The notes: generated from the letters alone by a model not told the origin. A DNA stretch of 64,000 nt from Microvirga sp052114605 (GCF_052114605.1 NZ_JBFRFB010000011.1:62001-126000); one strand, 5' to 3'; shown: positions 44,233 to 51,947, counted from the stretch's first letter. Made by a program: numbers and translations.

Positions 44233-44564
44233 GCCTTGATCTCCTCGACGAGGCAGACGAGATCGCGCCGCGATCCATCCGGGTCCGATGCCGCGCGGAT
44301 GGCGAACCGGCGCAGGCCCGAGGTCAGGCGCATGGCGCCGGTCACGCCGTCGCGATAGCGCAGGGTGATCCTGTGGGTGAGGCTCTGCTCGGGCCGGTCC
44401 GCACGCACGCGCTCGGTGCCGGAGAGCATCTCCATCGCGCCCCAGAGCTGCGGGCCTGACGCATAGGAGCGGATGACGCCGCCGAACCCATCGGGACTTT
44501 CGAGCGGCAATTCGAGAACGAACCGGCGCGCACGCGCGCCGATGGACGGGGATTTCGATTTCAT
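44229..44564 (-). CDS. GTA head closure/stopper protein (g7)
   Basis: 111 aa, phage head-tail adaptor family: a beta-rich protein with LWGAMEMLSGTERVRADRPE and THRITLRYRDGVTGAMRLTS. It plugs the head below the adaptor ring. It is separated from g6 by repeat A2 of about 200 bp, although the two are contiguous in RcGTA. Confidence 0.88.
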   Translation of the reverse strand: MKSKSPSIGARARRFVLELPLESPDGFGGVIRSYASGPQLWGAMEMLSGTERVRADRPEQSLTHRITLRYRDGVTGAMRLTSGLRRFAIRAASDPDGSRRDLVCLVEEIKA

Positions 44565-44597
44565 GGAGTGGATCTTCTTGAAAAGAGAGCATCCACT

Positions 44598-44750
44598 GTC
44601 ATTCCGGGGCCGCGTAGCGGAGCCCGACCCGAAGGGCCGCGCCGCAGGCGTGGAAACCCATAACCGCCAACAATGCAGAATGAAGCGGCGAGCGTCGCAT
44701 TTTCTTCGGTCGCGTTGGCGGTTATGGATCCCCGCCTTCGCGGGGATGAC
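44598..44750. repeat. composite palindromic repeat, copy A2
   Basis: Bounded by GTCATTCCGG and CGGGGATGAC. The centre is a hairpin with arms CATAACCGCCAAC and GTTGGCGGTTATG around TGCAGAATGAAGCGGCGAGC and a TTTTCTTCGG loop. The loop track matches the copy at 5022-5150 at most positions. It lies between g6 and g7 and contains no gene. Confidence 0.8.
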
Positions 44751-44765
44751 AGCAGTGGGTGTAAG

Positions 44766-45326
44766 TCAAAGGCGGGCGCGCTGAAACGGCGCGACCAGCG
44801 CCATCGCCTCGGGCGGCATGATCTGCTCACCCACCACATCACCCCGGTTCTCGAACCAATGGGCGACAAGAATCTTGATCGCGAGCTTCAACGTCGCCGG
44901 AACCGCATCGGGCGCAGAACCGTGACCGGCCCGCAGCGCGATGGAGATGCCATTCCTGGCCTTTCCGGGTGCCGGTGCATCGGTGACAACGATGGAGGGC
45001 GGATCGCCCGCCCCATCGAACTCGTAAGAAGCCTCCGAAAGCTCGGTCTCAGCCTCCGAAGCATCGAGGACCGCGATGGCGTCCACCGCCATGACGGGCG
45101 AGATCGGCAGCATGACCCTGCCGCCCTTGGGCCAGCGGTCGAGCACCACGCGCCAGCGCTGCTCGATGAGGATGCGTCGGGACGCGGCCTCGACCATCAG
45201 CCGGGCGGCCTTGATGAGGCCCGCCACCAGCTCATCCTGTGCATCGTCGTCGAGACGGAGATATTCTTTCATTTCAGAGAGCGATATGGGCTCGACGGCG
45301 GGGCCTTCGATGAATATCGGAATCAT
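44766..45326 (-). CDS. GTA head-tail connector/adaptor (g6)
   Basis: 186 aa, gp6-like head-tail connector family. PISLSEMKEYLRLDDDAQDE, LIKAARLMVEAASRRILIEQ and the C-terminal LKLAIKILVAHWFENRGDVV are helical connector elements. It forms the ring below the portal. ATG at 45326 lies only 18 bp from the oppositely oriented protease start. Confidence 0.9.
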   Translation of the reverse strand: MIPIFIEGPAVEPISLSEMKEYLRLDDDAQDELVAGLIKAARLMVEAASRRILIEQRWRVVLDRWPKGGRVMLPISPVMAVDAIAVLDASEAETELSEASYEFDGAGDPPSIVVTDAPAPGKARNGISIALRAGHGSAPDAVPATLKLAIKILVAHWFENRGDVVGEQIMPPEAMALVAPFQRARL

Positions 45327-45344
45327 CGCAACAGGAATCCTTCC

Positions 45345-46088
45345 ATGATGAATCGTGTGATCACGCTCCTCCTCGCCACGTCGCTCTGGGCGAATGCGGC
45401 GCAGGCCATCGTCGGCGGCACGGAGGACCAGGGCCCCCTCGCCCGTCAGAGCGTGATGGTGTTGAGTTCGAATGGCGGCGTCTGCACCGCCGTGGTGCTG
45501 GCCCGCGACGTGGTGTTGACCGCGGCCCATTGCGTGACCGGCGCGGACGAGCACCGGGTTCATTTCCGCGACGAGAGCGGCGAACCTGTCTTGATCGTGC
45601 CAGCCGCGAAGGCGGTGCATCCGGGCTACAACGCGAAGGCCATCGAGACACGCCAGCGCTCCATCGACCTTGCCCTCATGCGCATTCCGGAAAACCTGCC
45701 CCGGCGCTTCGAGAGCACGACGCTGGCCACCGGGAAGCCCGGCAAGGATTCCACAATCATCGTCGGCGGCTATGGCCTCTCGCGAGAGGACGATGCCAAG
45801 ACCACGGGCACCTTCCGCACCGCGCCCCTGACCGTCACCGAGCCCTATGGCCCGAGCAAGATCCTGCTCTGGTCGAAGGGATTGGGCAGCATGGGTGCCT
45901 GCCAGGGCGATTCCGGCGGTCCCATGGCCGTGGGCAATGCGGTTGCAGCCATCACAAGCTGGTCCTCGCCTGCCCAGGGACGAGGCTGCGGAGGCGTGAC
46001 ACAGGGCATTCTCGTTGGAGCACAACGGGAATGGATCGACCGCACGCTCAAAGGCTGGAACCGCAAGGCGTCATGGACGGAAAACTAA
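45345..46088 (+). CDS. secreted trypsin-like serine protease (S1), copy 1
   Basis: 247 aa. Signal peptide ending NAAQA, then IVGGT, the classical chymotrypsin-fold N terminus. His62 (LTAAHCV), Asp108 (SIDLALM) and Ser190 (ACQGDSGGP) form the triad. Cys residues are placed for the usual disulfides. AGGA is upstream of the ATG pair at 45345/45348. Not a known GTA gene: it is on the opposite strand between g6 and g5. Its promoter would have to lie inside g6. Substrate unknown. Confidence 0.9.
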   Translation: MMNRVITLLLATSLWANAAQAIVGGTEDQGPLARQSVMVLSSNGGVCTAVVLARDVVLTAAHCVTGADEHRVHFRDESGEPVLIVPAAKAVHPGYNAKAIETRQRSIDLALMRIPENLPRRFESTTLATGKPGKDSTIIVGGYGLSREDDAKTTGTFRTAPLTVTEPYGPSKILLWSKGLGSMGACQGDSGGPMAVGNAVAAITSWSSPAQGRGCGGVTQGILVGAQREWIDRTLKGWNRKASWTEN

Positions 46089-46173
46089 CGCTGGAAAATG
46101 AAGCGTAAGCGGAACTATCCTATGATTCGAGATATTCCCTTACGTAACGATTCCTCCCTCCCCGATATCCCAG

Positions 46174-46971
46174 ATGCGCGCACTGCCATTCCTCGCCCTC
46201 GCCGCCTTCAGCTTATGGGCAGGTTCCGCCCAGGCCGTCCTGCTCGGCGCCACATCGCGGGATCCGGACGGACTTCGGCGTTCCGTCGTGTCCATCGAGA
46301 ACTCGGTCGGTGAGCTGTGCTCAGGCGCCCTGATCGCCCAAGATCTCGTTCTCACCGCCGCTCACTGCGTCATCGAGAAGGCCTCGTACCGGGTGAGTGT
46401 GGTGAACCGGACCTTCAAGCCGCAGCGTCTCAAGGTCGCCGCGATGGCGGTGCATCCCAGCTTCGTGGCAGGCACTACGCCTCGCACTCAGCCGGGTGTC
46501 GATCTGGCGATCCTGAGGCTGGAGACGCCTCTCGGTGCCGACTTCCTGCCGCTCAATCCTACCCTTGCCGGTAGGATCGGGGTTGGGGACGAAGTCACCA
46601 TCGCCGGCTATGGCGTTCTGACTGAGCGGCGCAAAGGAACCGCGCGCACCCTGCGCCAGGCCAATCTGGTATCGCTCGGTCCCATCGAGGTCGCCAACCG
46701 CGTGCTGATCGTGGTGGACCGCGAGCGGCTGGCGGAAACCAGCGGTGCCGGCGCCTGCCGGGGCGATTCCGGCGGGCCGATCCTCGCCGCGACGCGCGAC
46801 ACCTATCTCCTCTACGGAATCGTCAGCTGGTCGAGCGGCGCGATGCGCTCCAGCCAGCCGAGCGCCTGCGGAGGCCTGACAGCCGTGACGCCCATCGTCG
46901 AGCATCTCCGCTGGATCAGGCAGGCCGTGAACAGTCTCAACACCATGCAGGGCGAGTGGACGGCGCGATAG
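46174..46971 (+). CDS. secreted trypsin-like serine protease (S1), copy 2
   Basis: 265 aa. Signal peptide ending GSAQA, then a shortened VLLGATSRD start instead of IVGG. His64 (LTAAHCV), Asp110 (GVDLAIL) and Ser199 (ACRGDSGGP) are all present. It is a diverged relative of the upstream protease, in the same orientation 85 bp downstream, so probably a tandem duplication. Zymogen activation by a new Ile N terminus is less clear here. Confidence 0.9.
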   Translation: MRALPFLALAAFSLWAGSAQAVLLGATSRDPDGLRRSVVSIENSVGELCSGALIAQDLVLTAAHCVIEKASYRVSVVNRTFKPQRLKVAAMAVHPSFVAGTTPRTQPGVDLAILRLETPLGADFLPLNPTLAGRIGVGDEVTIAGYGVLTERRKGTARTLRQANLVSLGPIEVANRVLIVVDRERLAETSGAGACRGDSGGPILAATRDTYLLYGIVSWSSGAMRSSQPSACGGLTAVTPIVEHLRWIRQAVNSLNTMQGEWTAR

Positions 46972-47030
46972 ACGCCGTTTGCACTTTGCTGTCTCTCATC
47001 GTGACCGATGACTTTGACACCCTCTCTCAA

Positions 47031-47165
47031 GTCATCACCGGCCTTGTGCCGGTGATCCCGATTGTCTGAAATACTTCGCTCTTCGGATCGGGATGGCCGG
47101 GACAAGCCCGGCCATGACTTGAAAAGGCGTCATTCCCGGCCGGAGCGCAGCGGAGGGGATGACAC
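47031..47165. repeat. composite palindromic repeat, copy C2
   Basis: Contains the exact inverse complement of the 32-bp unit of copy C1 (47,031-47,062) and ATGGCCGGGACAAGCCCGGC (from about 47,091), then a GTCATTCCCGGCCGGAGCGC half and GGATGACAC end. It lies between protease 2 and the capsid gene, about 7 kb from C1 in inverted orientation. Confidence 0.85.
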
Positions 47166-47173
47166 TGGTCCCG

Positions 47174-48415
47174 TTACGCCGCGAACTTCAGCAGCTTGAT
47201 CGCCGCGTAGTCCTGCACACCGCCGCCCACGCGTTTGGTGGTGTAGAACAGCACATAGGGCTTCGCGGAATAGGGATCGCGCAGCACGCGCATGCCGGCC
47301 CGATCCACCACGAGATAACCGCGCTTGAAATCGCCGAAGGCGACGGCGCAGGAGCCGGCGGCGATGTCCGGCATGTCCTCGGCCTCCACGACGGGGAAGC
47401 CCATGAGGGTCGCCGACTGGCCGAGGCTTGCGGGCGGCGACCAGAGATACTGGCCGTTCGTGTCCTTGAACTTGCGGATCGCGCTCTGCGTCTTGCGGTT
47501 CATCACGAAGGACGCGTTCTGGCGATAACCCGCCTTCAGGAAGTAGGCGAGTTCCACCAGCACGTCGGACGGGTTGGACGACGGGAAGGCCGCGCCGCCC
47601 GTATGGACCGCGCCGAGCTTGCCCCAGCTCCAGGTATCGTCCTTCACCACGTCGGAAGCGAGGAAGCCCTTGGGCTTGTTGACGCCGTCGCCATTGACGA
47701 AGGCGGCGCTTTCCTGCTCGGCGAAGGCGGCCTCGACCTCCTCCGCGATCCAGCGGTCGATATCGACCACCGCATCATCGAGAAGCGTCTGCGTAGCGGC
47801 CGGCATCGCATAGAGCTCCATGGCGGGGAAGCTCATCTCGGAGAGCGTCGAGCCCGCCGTCTGCGGACGGGCCGCCGTCTCGCCGACCCAGCCGGTAGCC
47901 GGACCCGAGGTCGAGAAGGCGCGCTTGTACTGGCCGCCGGAGATGACGCGCACCGACGAGATGGCGCGGATCGGCGAAATTGCGGAGAGGCGGCGCAGCA
48001 CCTCCGTCTCGACGATCTCGGGCACGAGATAACCGCCGTCCGGGCCGGAGCCCGCCGAGAGCGCTTTCTCTTCGAGCCGCTTCAGGCCCGTGGCCTCGCC
48101 GGAGCGCATATAGGCGTTGAACGCCGTCTTGTGCTCATTTTGCGCAGGGTCGCGCTGGCCATCGCTCCGGCCCAGCGGCGGACGCGAGCGGTCGAGGGCC
48201 AAGCGGTCGAGGCGGCGCTTGGCATCGTCGAGGGCGGTGTCGATGCGGGTGAGCTTTTCTTCCGTCACCACATCGCTCGACAGGCGCGTCTCGATCTCGG
48301 ACAGGCGCGTGTCGTTGGTGTCCTTGAACGCCTCGAAGGCGCGGGCGAAATCGTCAAAGGCGGAAGAGACGTCGTCGGAAATCGATTTGGTTTCAACAAC
48401 AGGAATCATGTTCAT
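47174..48415 (-). CDS. GTA major capsid protein (g5, HK97 fold)
   Basis: 413 aa. A coiled-coil scaffold-like N terminus (FDDFARAFEAFKDTNDTRLS) of about 100 residues is followed by SGSGPDGGYLVPEIVETEVL, the typical start of the mature HK97 capsid after cleavage. FVNGDGVNKPKGFLA and KRVGGGVQDYAAIKLLKF are family hallmarks. The ATG at 48415 has no clear ribosome-binding site and lies 16 bp after an intrinsic terminator; ATG at 48409 is the alternative. Confidence 0.93.
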   Translation of the reverse strand: MNMIPVVETKSISDDVSSAFDDFARAFEAFKDTNDTRLSEIETRLSSDVVTEEKLTRIDTALDDAKRRLDRLALDRSRPPLGRSDGQRDPAQNEHKTAFNAYMRSGEATGLKRLEEKALSAGSGPDGGYLVPEIVETEVLRRLSAISPIRAISSVRVISGGQYKRAFSTSGPATGWVGETAARPQTAGSTLSEMSFPAMELYAMPAATQTLLDDAVVDIDRWIAEEVEAAFAEQESAAFVNGDGVNKPKGFLASDVVKDDTWSWGKLGAVHTGGAAFPSSNPSDVLVELAYFLKAGYRQNASFVMNRKTQSAIRKFKDTNGQYLWSPPASLGQSATLMGFPVVEAEDMPDIAAGSCAVAFGDFKRGYLVVDRAGMRVLRDPYSAKPYVLFYTTKRVGGGVQDYAAIKLLKFAA

Positions 48416-48430
48416 CAATCGGTTCAGGTC

Positions 48431-48459
48431 AAAGAAAAAGCCCGTCTCGCGACGGGCTT
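48431..48459 (-). terminator. intrinsic terminator just upstream of the capsid gene
   Basis: On the minus strand AAGCCCGTC-GCG-AGACGGGCTT forms a nine-pair stem followed by TTTTCTTT. It lies between the small lipoprotein gene and g5, only 16 bases before the capsid ATG. That leaves no room for a separate promoter, so capsid expression needs read-through or antitermination. Confidence 0.75.
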
Positions 48460-48482
48460 CGGTTGAGAGCGAGGGGTGCCTT

Positions 48483-48680
48483 TTATCGAACGGCACGCCT
48501 CGTAGTCCGGGCGACGGAGGGTCCGGTGACGGCCCCGACGGCGCCGCCGACAATCGCGCCGGGCGGTCCTGCAACAGCGCCGACGCCTGCGCCCACAGCC
48601 GCACCGCCGACACGTTCCTCGGTCGTGGTGCAGGCCGCGGCCGCGAGGCCGAGAAGGGCGACGAAAGCGATCTTCTTCAT
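48483..48680 (-). CDS. glycine-zipper lipoprotein, 65 aa
   Basis: Start at 48680 with GGAGG upstream. Signal with lipobox (LGLAAAAC), then TTTEERVGGAAVGAGVGAVA and further GxxxG repeats that form a glycine-zipper membrane helix, ending basic. An in-frame upstream ATG at 48773, four bases after the g4 stop, would add 31 charged residues and remove the signal character. It is not an RcGTA gene. Its place between protease and capsid genes is odd. Confidence 0.75.
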   Translation of the reverse strand: MKKIAFVALLGLAAAACTTTEERVGGAAVGAGVGAVAGPPGAIVGGAVGAVTGPSVARTTRRAVR

Positions 48681-48776
48681 GGAAAACCTCCCGAGATAGC
48701 GGACGGCATCACGGGACTTGCCCGCGGCGTCCGCTTCCCGGCGGGCTTGCATGTAACGCTCTTCGCTCGCCATAGT

Positions 48777-49310
48777 TCAGGAAAATAATCGAGTAGCGGT
48801 GGCGCGAATGGAGGATGCCAGGCTCTGCGGCACCTGCTTCACGGTCTCGACGCGAGCGCCCGGCAGCATGGGAAAGGTGACGACCGAGATCTCCCATAGA
48901 TCGAGCTTTTCCAGCCTCCGGAGGCCCGTGGGCCGCTCGGCCCGAGCCCGTTCGACCCGGAAGCCGATGGAGAGGCCATCGACCGCGCCTTCACGCATCA
49001 GCGCGTGGATATCCCGTGCCCGTTCCACCGCAAGATTGAGCTTGCCGCGCACGCGAAGTCCGCGCCGGTCCTCCTCGATGGAGAGCCAGCGCCCGATGGG
49101 AGTGCCGGGATCGTGCTGCCAGAGCAGCCGCACGGCGCCCACATCGCGCTTTCTCAGCGTCTCCGCGAAAGCGCCCGGCATGACCACATCCTTGCCGAGG
49201 TCAGTGACGCCGAACAGGCTTGCATAGCCCTCGAACACGCCGTCCACATCGACGGCGTTCAAAGGCTCGGCGAGAAACTTCATTTCCTGCGTAACGGGAA
49301 CGTGCTTCAT
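48777..49310 (-). CDS. GTA prohead protease (g4)
   Basis: 177 aa, HK97 prohead protease family (S78). MKFLAEPLNAVDVDGVFEGY, DVVMPGAFAETLRKRDVGAV, LLWQHDPGTPIGRWLSIEED (catalytic His) and MREGAVDGLSIGFRVERARA (catalytic Ser) are in order. It cleaves the capsid N-terminal domain during maturation. The start at 49310 overlaps the stop of a 49-aa gene by four bases (ATGA). Confidence 0.93.
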   Translation of the reverse strand: MKHVPVTQEMKFLAEPLNAVDVDGVFEGYASLFGVTDLGKDVVMPGAFAETLRKRDVGAVRLLWQHDPGTPIGRWLSIEEDRRGLRVRGKLNLAVERARDIHALMREGAVDGLSIGFRVERARAERPTGLRRLEKLDLWEISVVTFPMLPGARVETVKQVPQSLASSIRATATRLFS

Positions 49311-49456
49311 CGCTCGGCTCCGCGAATGCTTTTCGCGGGCTTGCCGTCGAGCTTCTCGAGCTGGCGGACGAAGTCGCGGAACACCAACGCGGCGCGACTC
49401 TGTCCATTGCGCGCAGCCTTCGGCTTTCGAACGGGACGGAGCGTGGTTCTGGTCAT
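49307..49456 (-). CDS. 49-aa basic protein between g3.5 and g4
   Basis: ATG at 49456 has GGGAGA six bases upstream. It begins MTRTTLRPVRKPKAARNGQS and ends in RGAER; 14 of the 49 residues are Arg or Lys. Both ends are locked to neighbours by ATGA overlaps: the g3.5 stop on one side and the g4 start on the other. That double coupling and a good ribosome-binding site make it a real gene. No function recognised. A basic peptide made together with the prohead protease could act in head assembly. Confidence 0.7.
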   Translation of the reverse strand: MTRTTLRPVRKPKAARNGQSRAALVFRDFVRQLEKLDGKPAKSIRGAER

Positions 49457-49653
49457 AAGGGATCTCCCGTGTGACGGCGGTTGAAGAGGGACAGCTCGCG
49501 CACGAATTCATCGAAGCGGCGGTTGGCCGCGAAAAGGTCGCGAAGAGTCATGGCGAGCAATGCGGATGCCCCACTCGCCCAGACGAACAGGGCGAGGTGA
49601 GCCAGATCGCCCCGGCTGATCACAGCCTCGGCGATCTTATCGGCAATGTTCAT
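49453..49653 (-). CDS. GTA small membrane-like protein g3.5
   Basis: 66 aa. DKIAEAVISRGDLAHLALFV and WASGASALLAMTLRDLFAAN give one hydrophobic helix, then a charged tail with RFDEFVRELSLFNRRHTGDP. This position and character match g3.5 of RcGTA. GGAA precedes the ATG at 49653. Role not established. Confidence 0.75.
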   Translation of the reverse strand: MNIADKIAEAVISRGDLAHLALFVWASGASALLAMTLRDLFAANRRFDEFVRELSLFNRRHTGDPL

Positions 49654-49742
49654 TGTTTGTTCCAAAAATAGACAATGCTACTTGCAGAGCTTTGCTACAT
49701 GCGCATGCTAAGTACCCATGAATTTAACGTTCAGAGATACTT

Positions 49743-50552
49743 ATGCAGCAGATTGACTTAGGTTGGTTCACAAGACTTGGAGTCGCGTTAGACGCGCTAA
49801 AAGCTGAAAAGTTAGACGATCCGTCCTCTGCCGTCGAAATATTAACGCATGCAAGATTTCATCTCTGGTGGCTCGTAGAAGAACGACAGCAGCTCCCAAT
49901 TCAACTTGACACTAGCAGACCGATTATCATTCATCTTTTTCAAGAAATACACCGTATACTTGAACTTGATGCCGACGCTCGTTTGAAAGCAATCTTAGAT
50001 GCTAAAGAAAGGATTTATGAAACTGCGACTCGCTTGAGTACAATCCTACAACAAGAACTAACCGTCTTGCCTGTCTTCTATCTTTTGCCAAAGCGCGCCT
50101 ATAGCGTGCGCATGTTCGTTATGGATGGAACTCGACATTTCTCAGAAGACGTTAGGAACGCTCTTATCGATGAAGAGCGATATGATCTGCAACAGGCAAC
50201 GCGCTGTTTAGCCCTCGAAGCACCTACAGCCGCTGCTTTCCACTTGTTCAGGGCTATCGAAGGTGTTTTACGCCGTTACTATAAGCTCGTCGTAGCCGGC
50301 AAAGAACCTAAGAAGACAGCGCGGAACTGGAATTCCTATCTAACTCTGATGCAGAAGTATGGGTCGCCTGATCCCAAAATAATTTATGTAATCGATCAGA
50401 TCAGACAGCTTTTCAGAAATCCAATTATCCATCCAGAAGCTCAACTGACTCTTGACCAAGCCTTGTCGCTTTTAGGTTTAGCCGACACTGCTCTAACATT
50501 GATTACAGCAGAAATTAAGCGGCTAGCTTACGAGGTCAGCGTTAATCAATGA
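49743..50552 (+). CDS. HEPN-like protein with an Rx4H motif, 269 aa
   Basis: All-helical protein with lower G+C than its neighbours. The C-terminal part (about 145-260) has the HEPN layout: EAPTAAAFHLFRAIEGVLRR, a spacer, and IDQIRQLFRNPIIHPEA, where Arg225-Asn-Pro-Ile-Ile-His230 is an Rx4H motif like the ribonuclease site of HEPN toxins and anti-phage effectors. The N-terminal 140 residues form other helices with no recognised motif. No nucleotidyltransferase (MNT) partner is adjacent. It lies inside the GTA cluster, opposite in strand, between g3.5 and g3. RNase activity is inference. Confidence 0.7.
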   Translation: MQQIDLGWFTRLGVALDALKAEKLDDPSSAVEILTHARFHLWWLVEERQQLPIQLDTSRPIIIHLFQEIHRILELDADARLKAILDAKERIYETATRLSTILQQELTVLPVFYLLPKRAYSVRMFVMDGTRHFSEDVRNALIDEERYDLQQATRCLALEAPTAAAFHLFRAIEGVLRRYYKLVVAGKEPKKTARNWNSYLTLMQKYGSPDPKIIYVIDQIRQLFRNPIIHPEAQLTLDQALSLLGLADTALTLITAEIKRLAYEVSVNQ

Positions 50553-50610
50553 GTTGACCAAGTAAAAGAACTTACGCATAGGTTATCATGCCTTCGATGG
50601 CGCTCTCACT

Positions 50611-51768
50611 TTAACGACTTTTGAGTCCATACCCCACCGCCTCGCGCTTTTCGTTATCGCTCAGGAACGGCGCTGCCGACACGCGTCGCCACAAGCTTTC
50701 GCGCTCATCGGCCAGCGCTTCGATGGAGTCGAGGTCGGGCTCCAGCTGCAGTGCATCGCCGAAGCCGGGGGCGAGCCATTGCGCGAGGGCTTCCGTCGTG
50801 CGCTTCACCAGCGGGATGATGGTCTGGCGATAGAAGGCACGGTTGGCTTCCGCGTAATTGGCGTGAGTGCTGTCGCCGGGAAGTCCCAGCAGCAGCGGCG
50901 GCACGCCGAAAGCGAGCGCGATCTCGCGCGCGGCGGCGGCTTTGGCCTCCACGAAATCCATTTCCTTCGGCGACAGCGAGAGCGGCTTCCAGTCGAGGCC
51001 GCCTTCGAGGAGCAGCGGGCGGCCCGCATTGGTCGCTCCCTGGTAGTTGGTCTCCAACTCCTCCTTCAGCCGGCTGAACTGCGCATCGGTGAGCGCCGTG
51101 CCGCCGACGACGAGAGCGCCGGAAGGACGCGCCGCGTTGTCGAGCAGCGCCTTGTTCCAGGCGCCCGCCGCGTTGTGGATGTCGAGCGCGGTCGCGGCCG
51201 CTTCCATGGGCGACAGGCCGTAATGATCATCCGCCGGATGAAACAGGGTGAGATGCAGGATCGGTGGCATCATTTCGCCCTGCCCCATCGCGAAACGCAC
51301 CACCTCACTACCAACCGCATATTCATACGCGGCCGGCCATCCGTCGGCACCTGGCACCACGCGCATGCGGTCGGGCCGCAGGGCGTGCAGTTCGGCGGGC
51401 GCGCCATCGATGCCGACGGCCTCCACATAGGCGTTGCCGGACACCATCAGATGTCCATAGACGCTCTCGAGAAAACGCTGCCCGCCTTCTCGTGGGTTGG
51501 GGCGGCTCAGCAGCGACAGCAGCGGATGCGCGGAGAGATCCCGCCCCTCCTGCCTCAAGGTCAGAGGCAGGGAGGCGGCGGCTTCCGCAACCAGCCGCAC
51601 GGCGCGATGCACGATGGCGTTCTTCTGAAATCCCTCGCGGGCCAGAGCGCCGTAGTCGCGCGGCGTCCAAACGGCGCGTCCGTCGAAATAGAACGCGACC
51701 GCCGAATGCGCGCGCGAAGCCTTGGCTTCAGGCGGCGCCTGAAACCAACGGGTCAACTTGGTCAGCAT
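50611..51768 (-). CDS. GTA portal protein (g3, HK97 family)
   Basis: 385 aa. GFQKNAIVHRAVRLVAEAAA, HPLLSLLSRPNPREGGQRFL, HLTLFHPADDHYGLSPMEAA and EIALAFGVPPLLLGLPGDST, then NYAEANRAFYRQTIIPLVKR, are the phage portal HK97 motifs. It forms the DNA-entry dodecamer. Start at 51768 with AGGAG upstream; upstream codons belong to a repeat. Confidence 0.94.
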   Translation of the reverse strand: MLTKLTRWFQAPPEAKASRAHSAVAFYFDGRAVWTPRDYGALAREGFQKNAIVHRAVRLVAEAAASLPLTLRQEGRDLSAHPLLSLLSRPNPREGGQRFLESVYGHLMVSGNAYVEAVGIDGAPAELHALRPDRMRVVPGADGWPAAYEYAVGSEVVRFAMGQGEMMPPILHLTLFHPADDHYGLSPMEAAATALDIHNAAGAWNKALLDNAARPSGALVVGGTALTDAQFSRLKEELETNYQGATNAGRPLLLEGGLDWKPLSLSPKEMDFVEAKAAAAREIALAFGVPPLLLGLPGDSTHANYAEANRAFYRQTIIPLVKRTTEALAQWLAPGFGDALQLEPDLDSIEALADERESLWRRVSAAPFLSDNEKREAVGYGLKSR

Positions 51769-51786
51769 GAAAGGCTCCTGCCTACA

Positions 51787-51849
51787 GCATCGGATCAGAA
51801 CATCGTGCGCAAAATCGGGGCCACTTTTGCGCACGATGCTCTAAGCGAT
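51787..51849. repeat. palindromic repeat upstream of the portal gene
   Basis: ACATCGTGCGCAAAA and TTTTGCGCACGATGCTCT pair around TCGGGGCCAC. This AGCATCGTGCGCAAAAGTGG-type unit is a common intergenic repeat in Hyphomicrobiales by recall. It ends 18 bases before the portal ATG, so it lies in the leader of g3. Confidence 0.65.
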
Positions 51850-51891
51850 GGCGAGTGATTAAAGGCCACAGAAAAGCAGCCGGAGAAAAGC

Positions 51892-51947
51892 GCACGCTTC
51901 CTGGTCACATGCCGAGGATTTCCTCGTGGCATGCCGAAGAAGCGTGC
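51892..51947. repeat. nested hairpin element in the g2-g3 gap
   Basis: Outer arms GCACGCTTC (51,892-51,900) and GAAGCGTGC (51,939-51,947) enclose inner arms CATGCCGAGGA (51,908-51,918) and TCCTCGTGGCATG (51,921-51,933). The whole folds as one long interrupted stem. No U-tract, so not a standard terminator. Confidence 0.6.

Noticed and set aside
44673..45344. Long N-terminal extension of protease copy 1
   Set aside because: It reads antisense through g6 and repeat A2, and the signal peptide with ribosome-binding site begins at 45345.
46098..46313. 71-aa frame overlapping the start of protease copy 2
   Set aside because: Out-of-frame shadow of the signal-peptide region; Arg/Pro-rich with no supporting signals.
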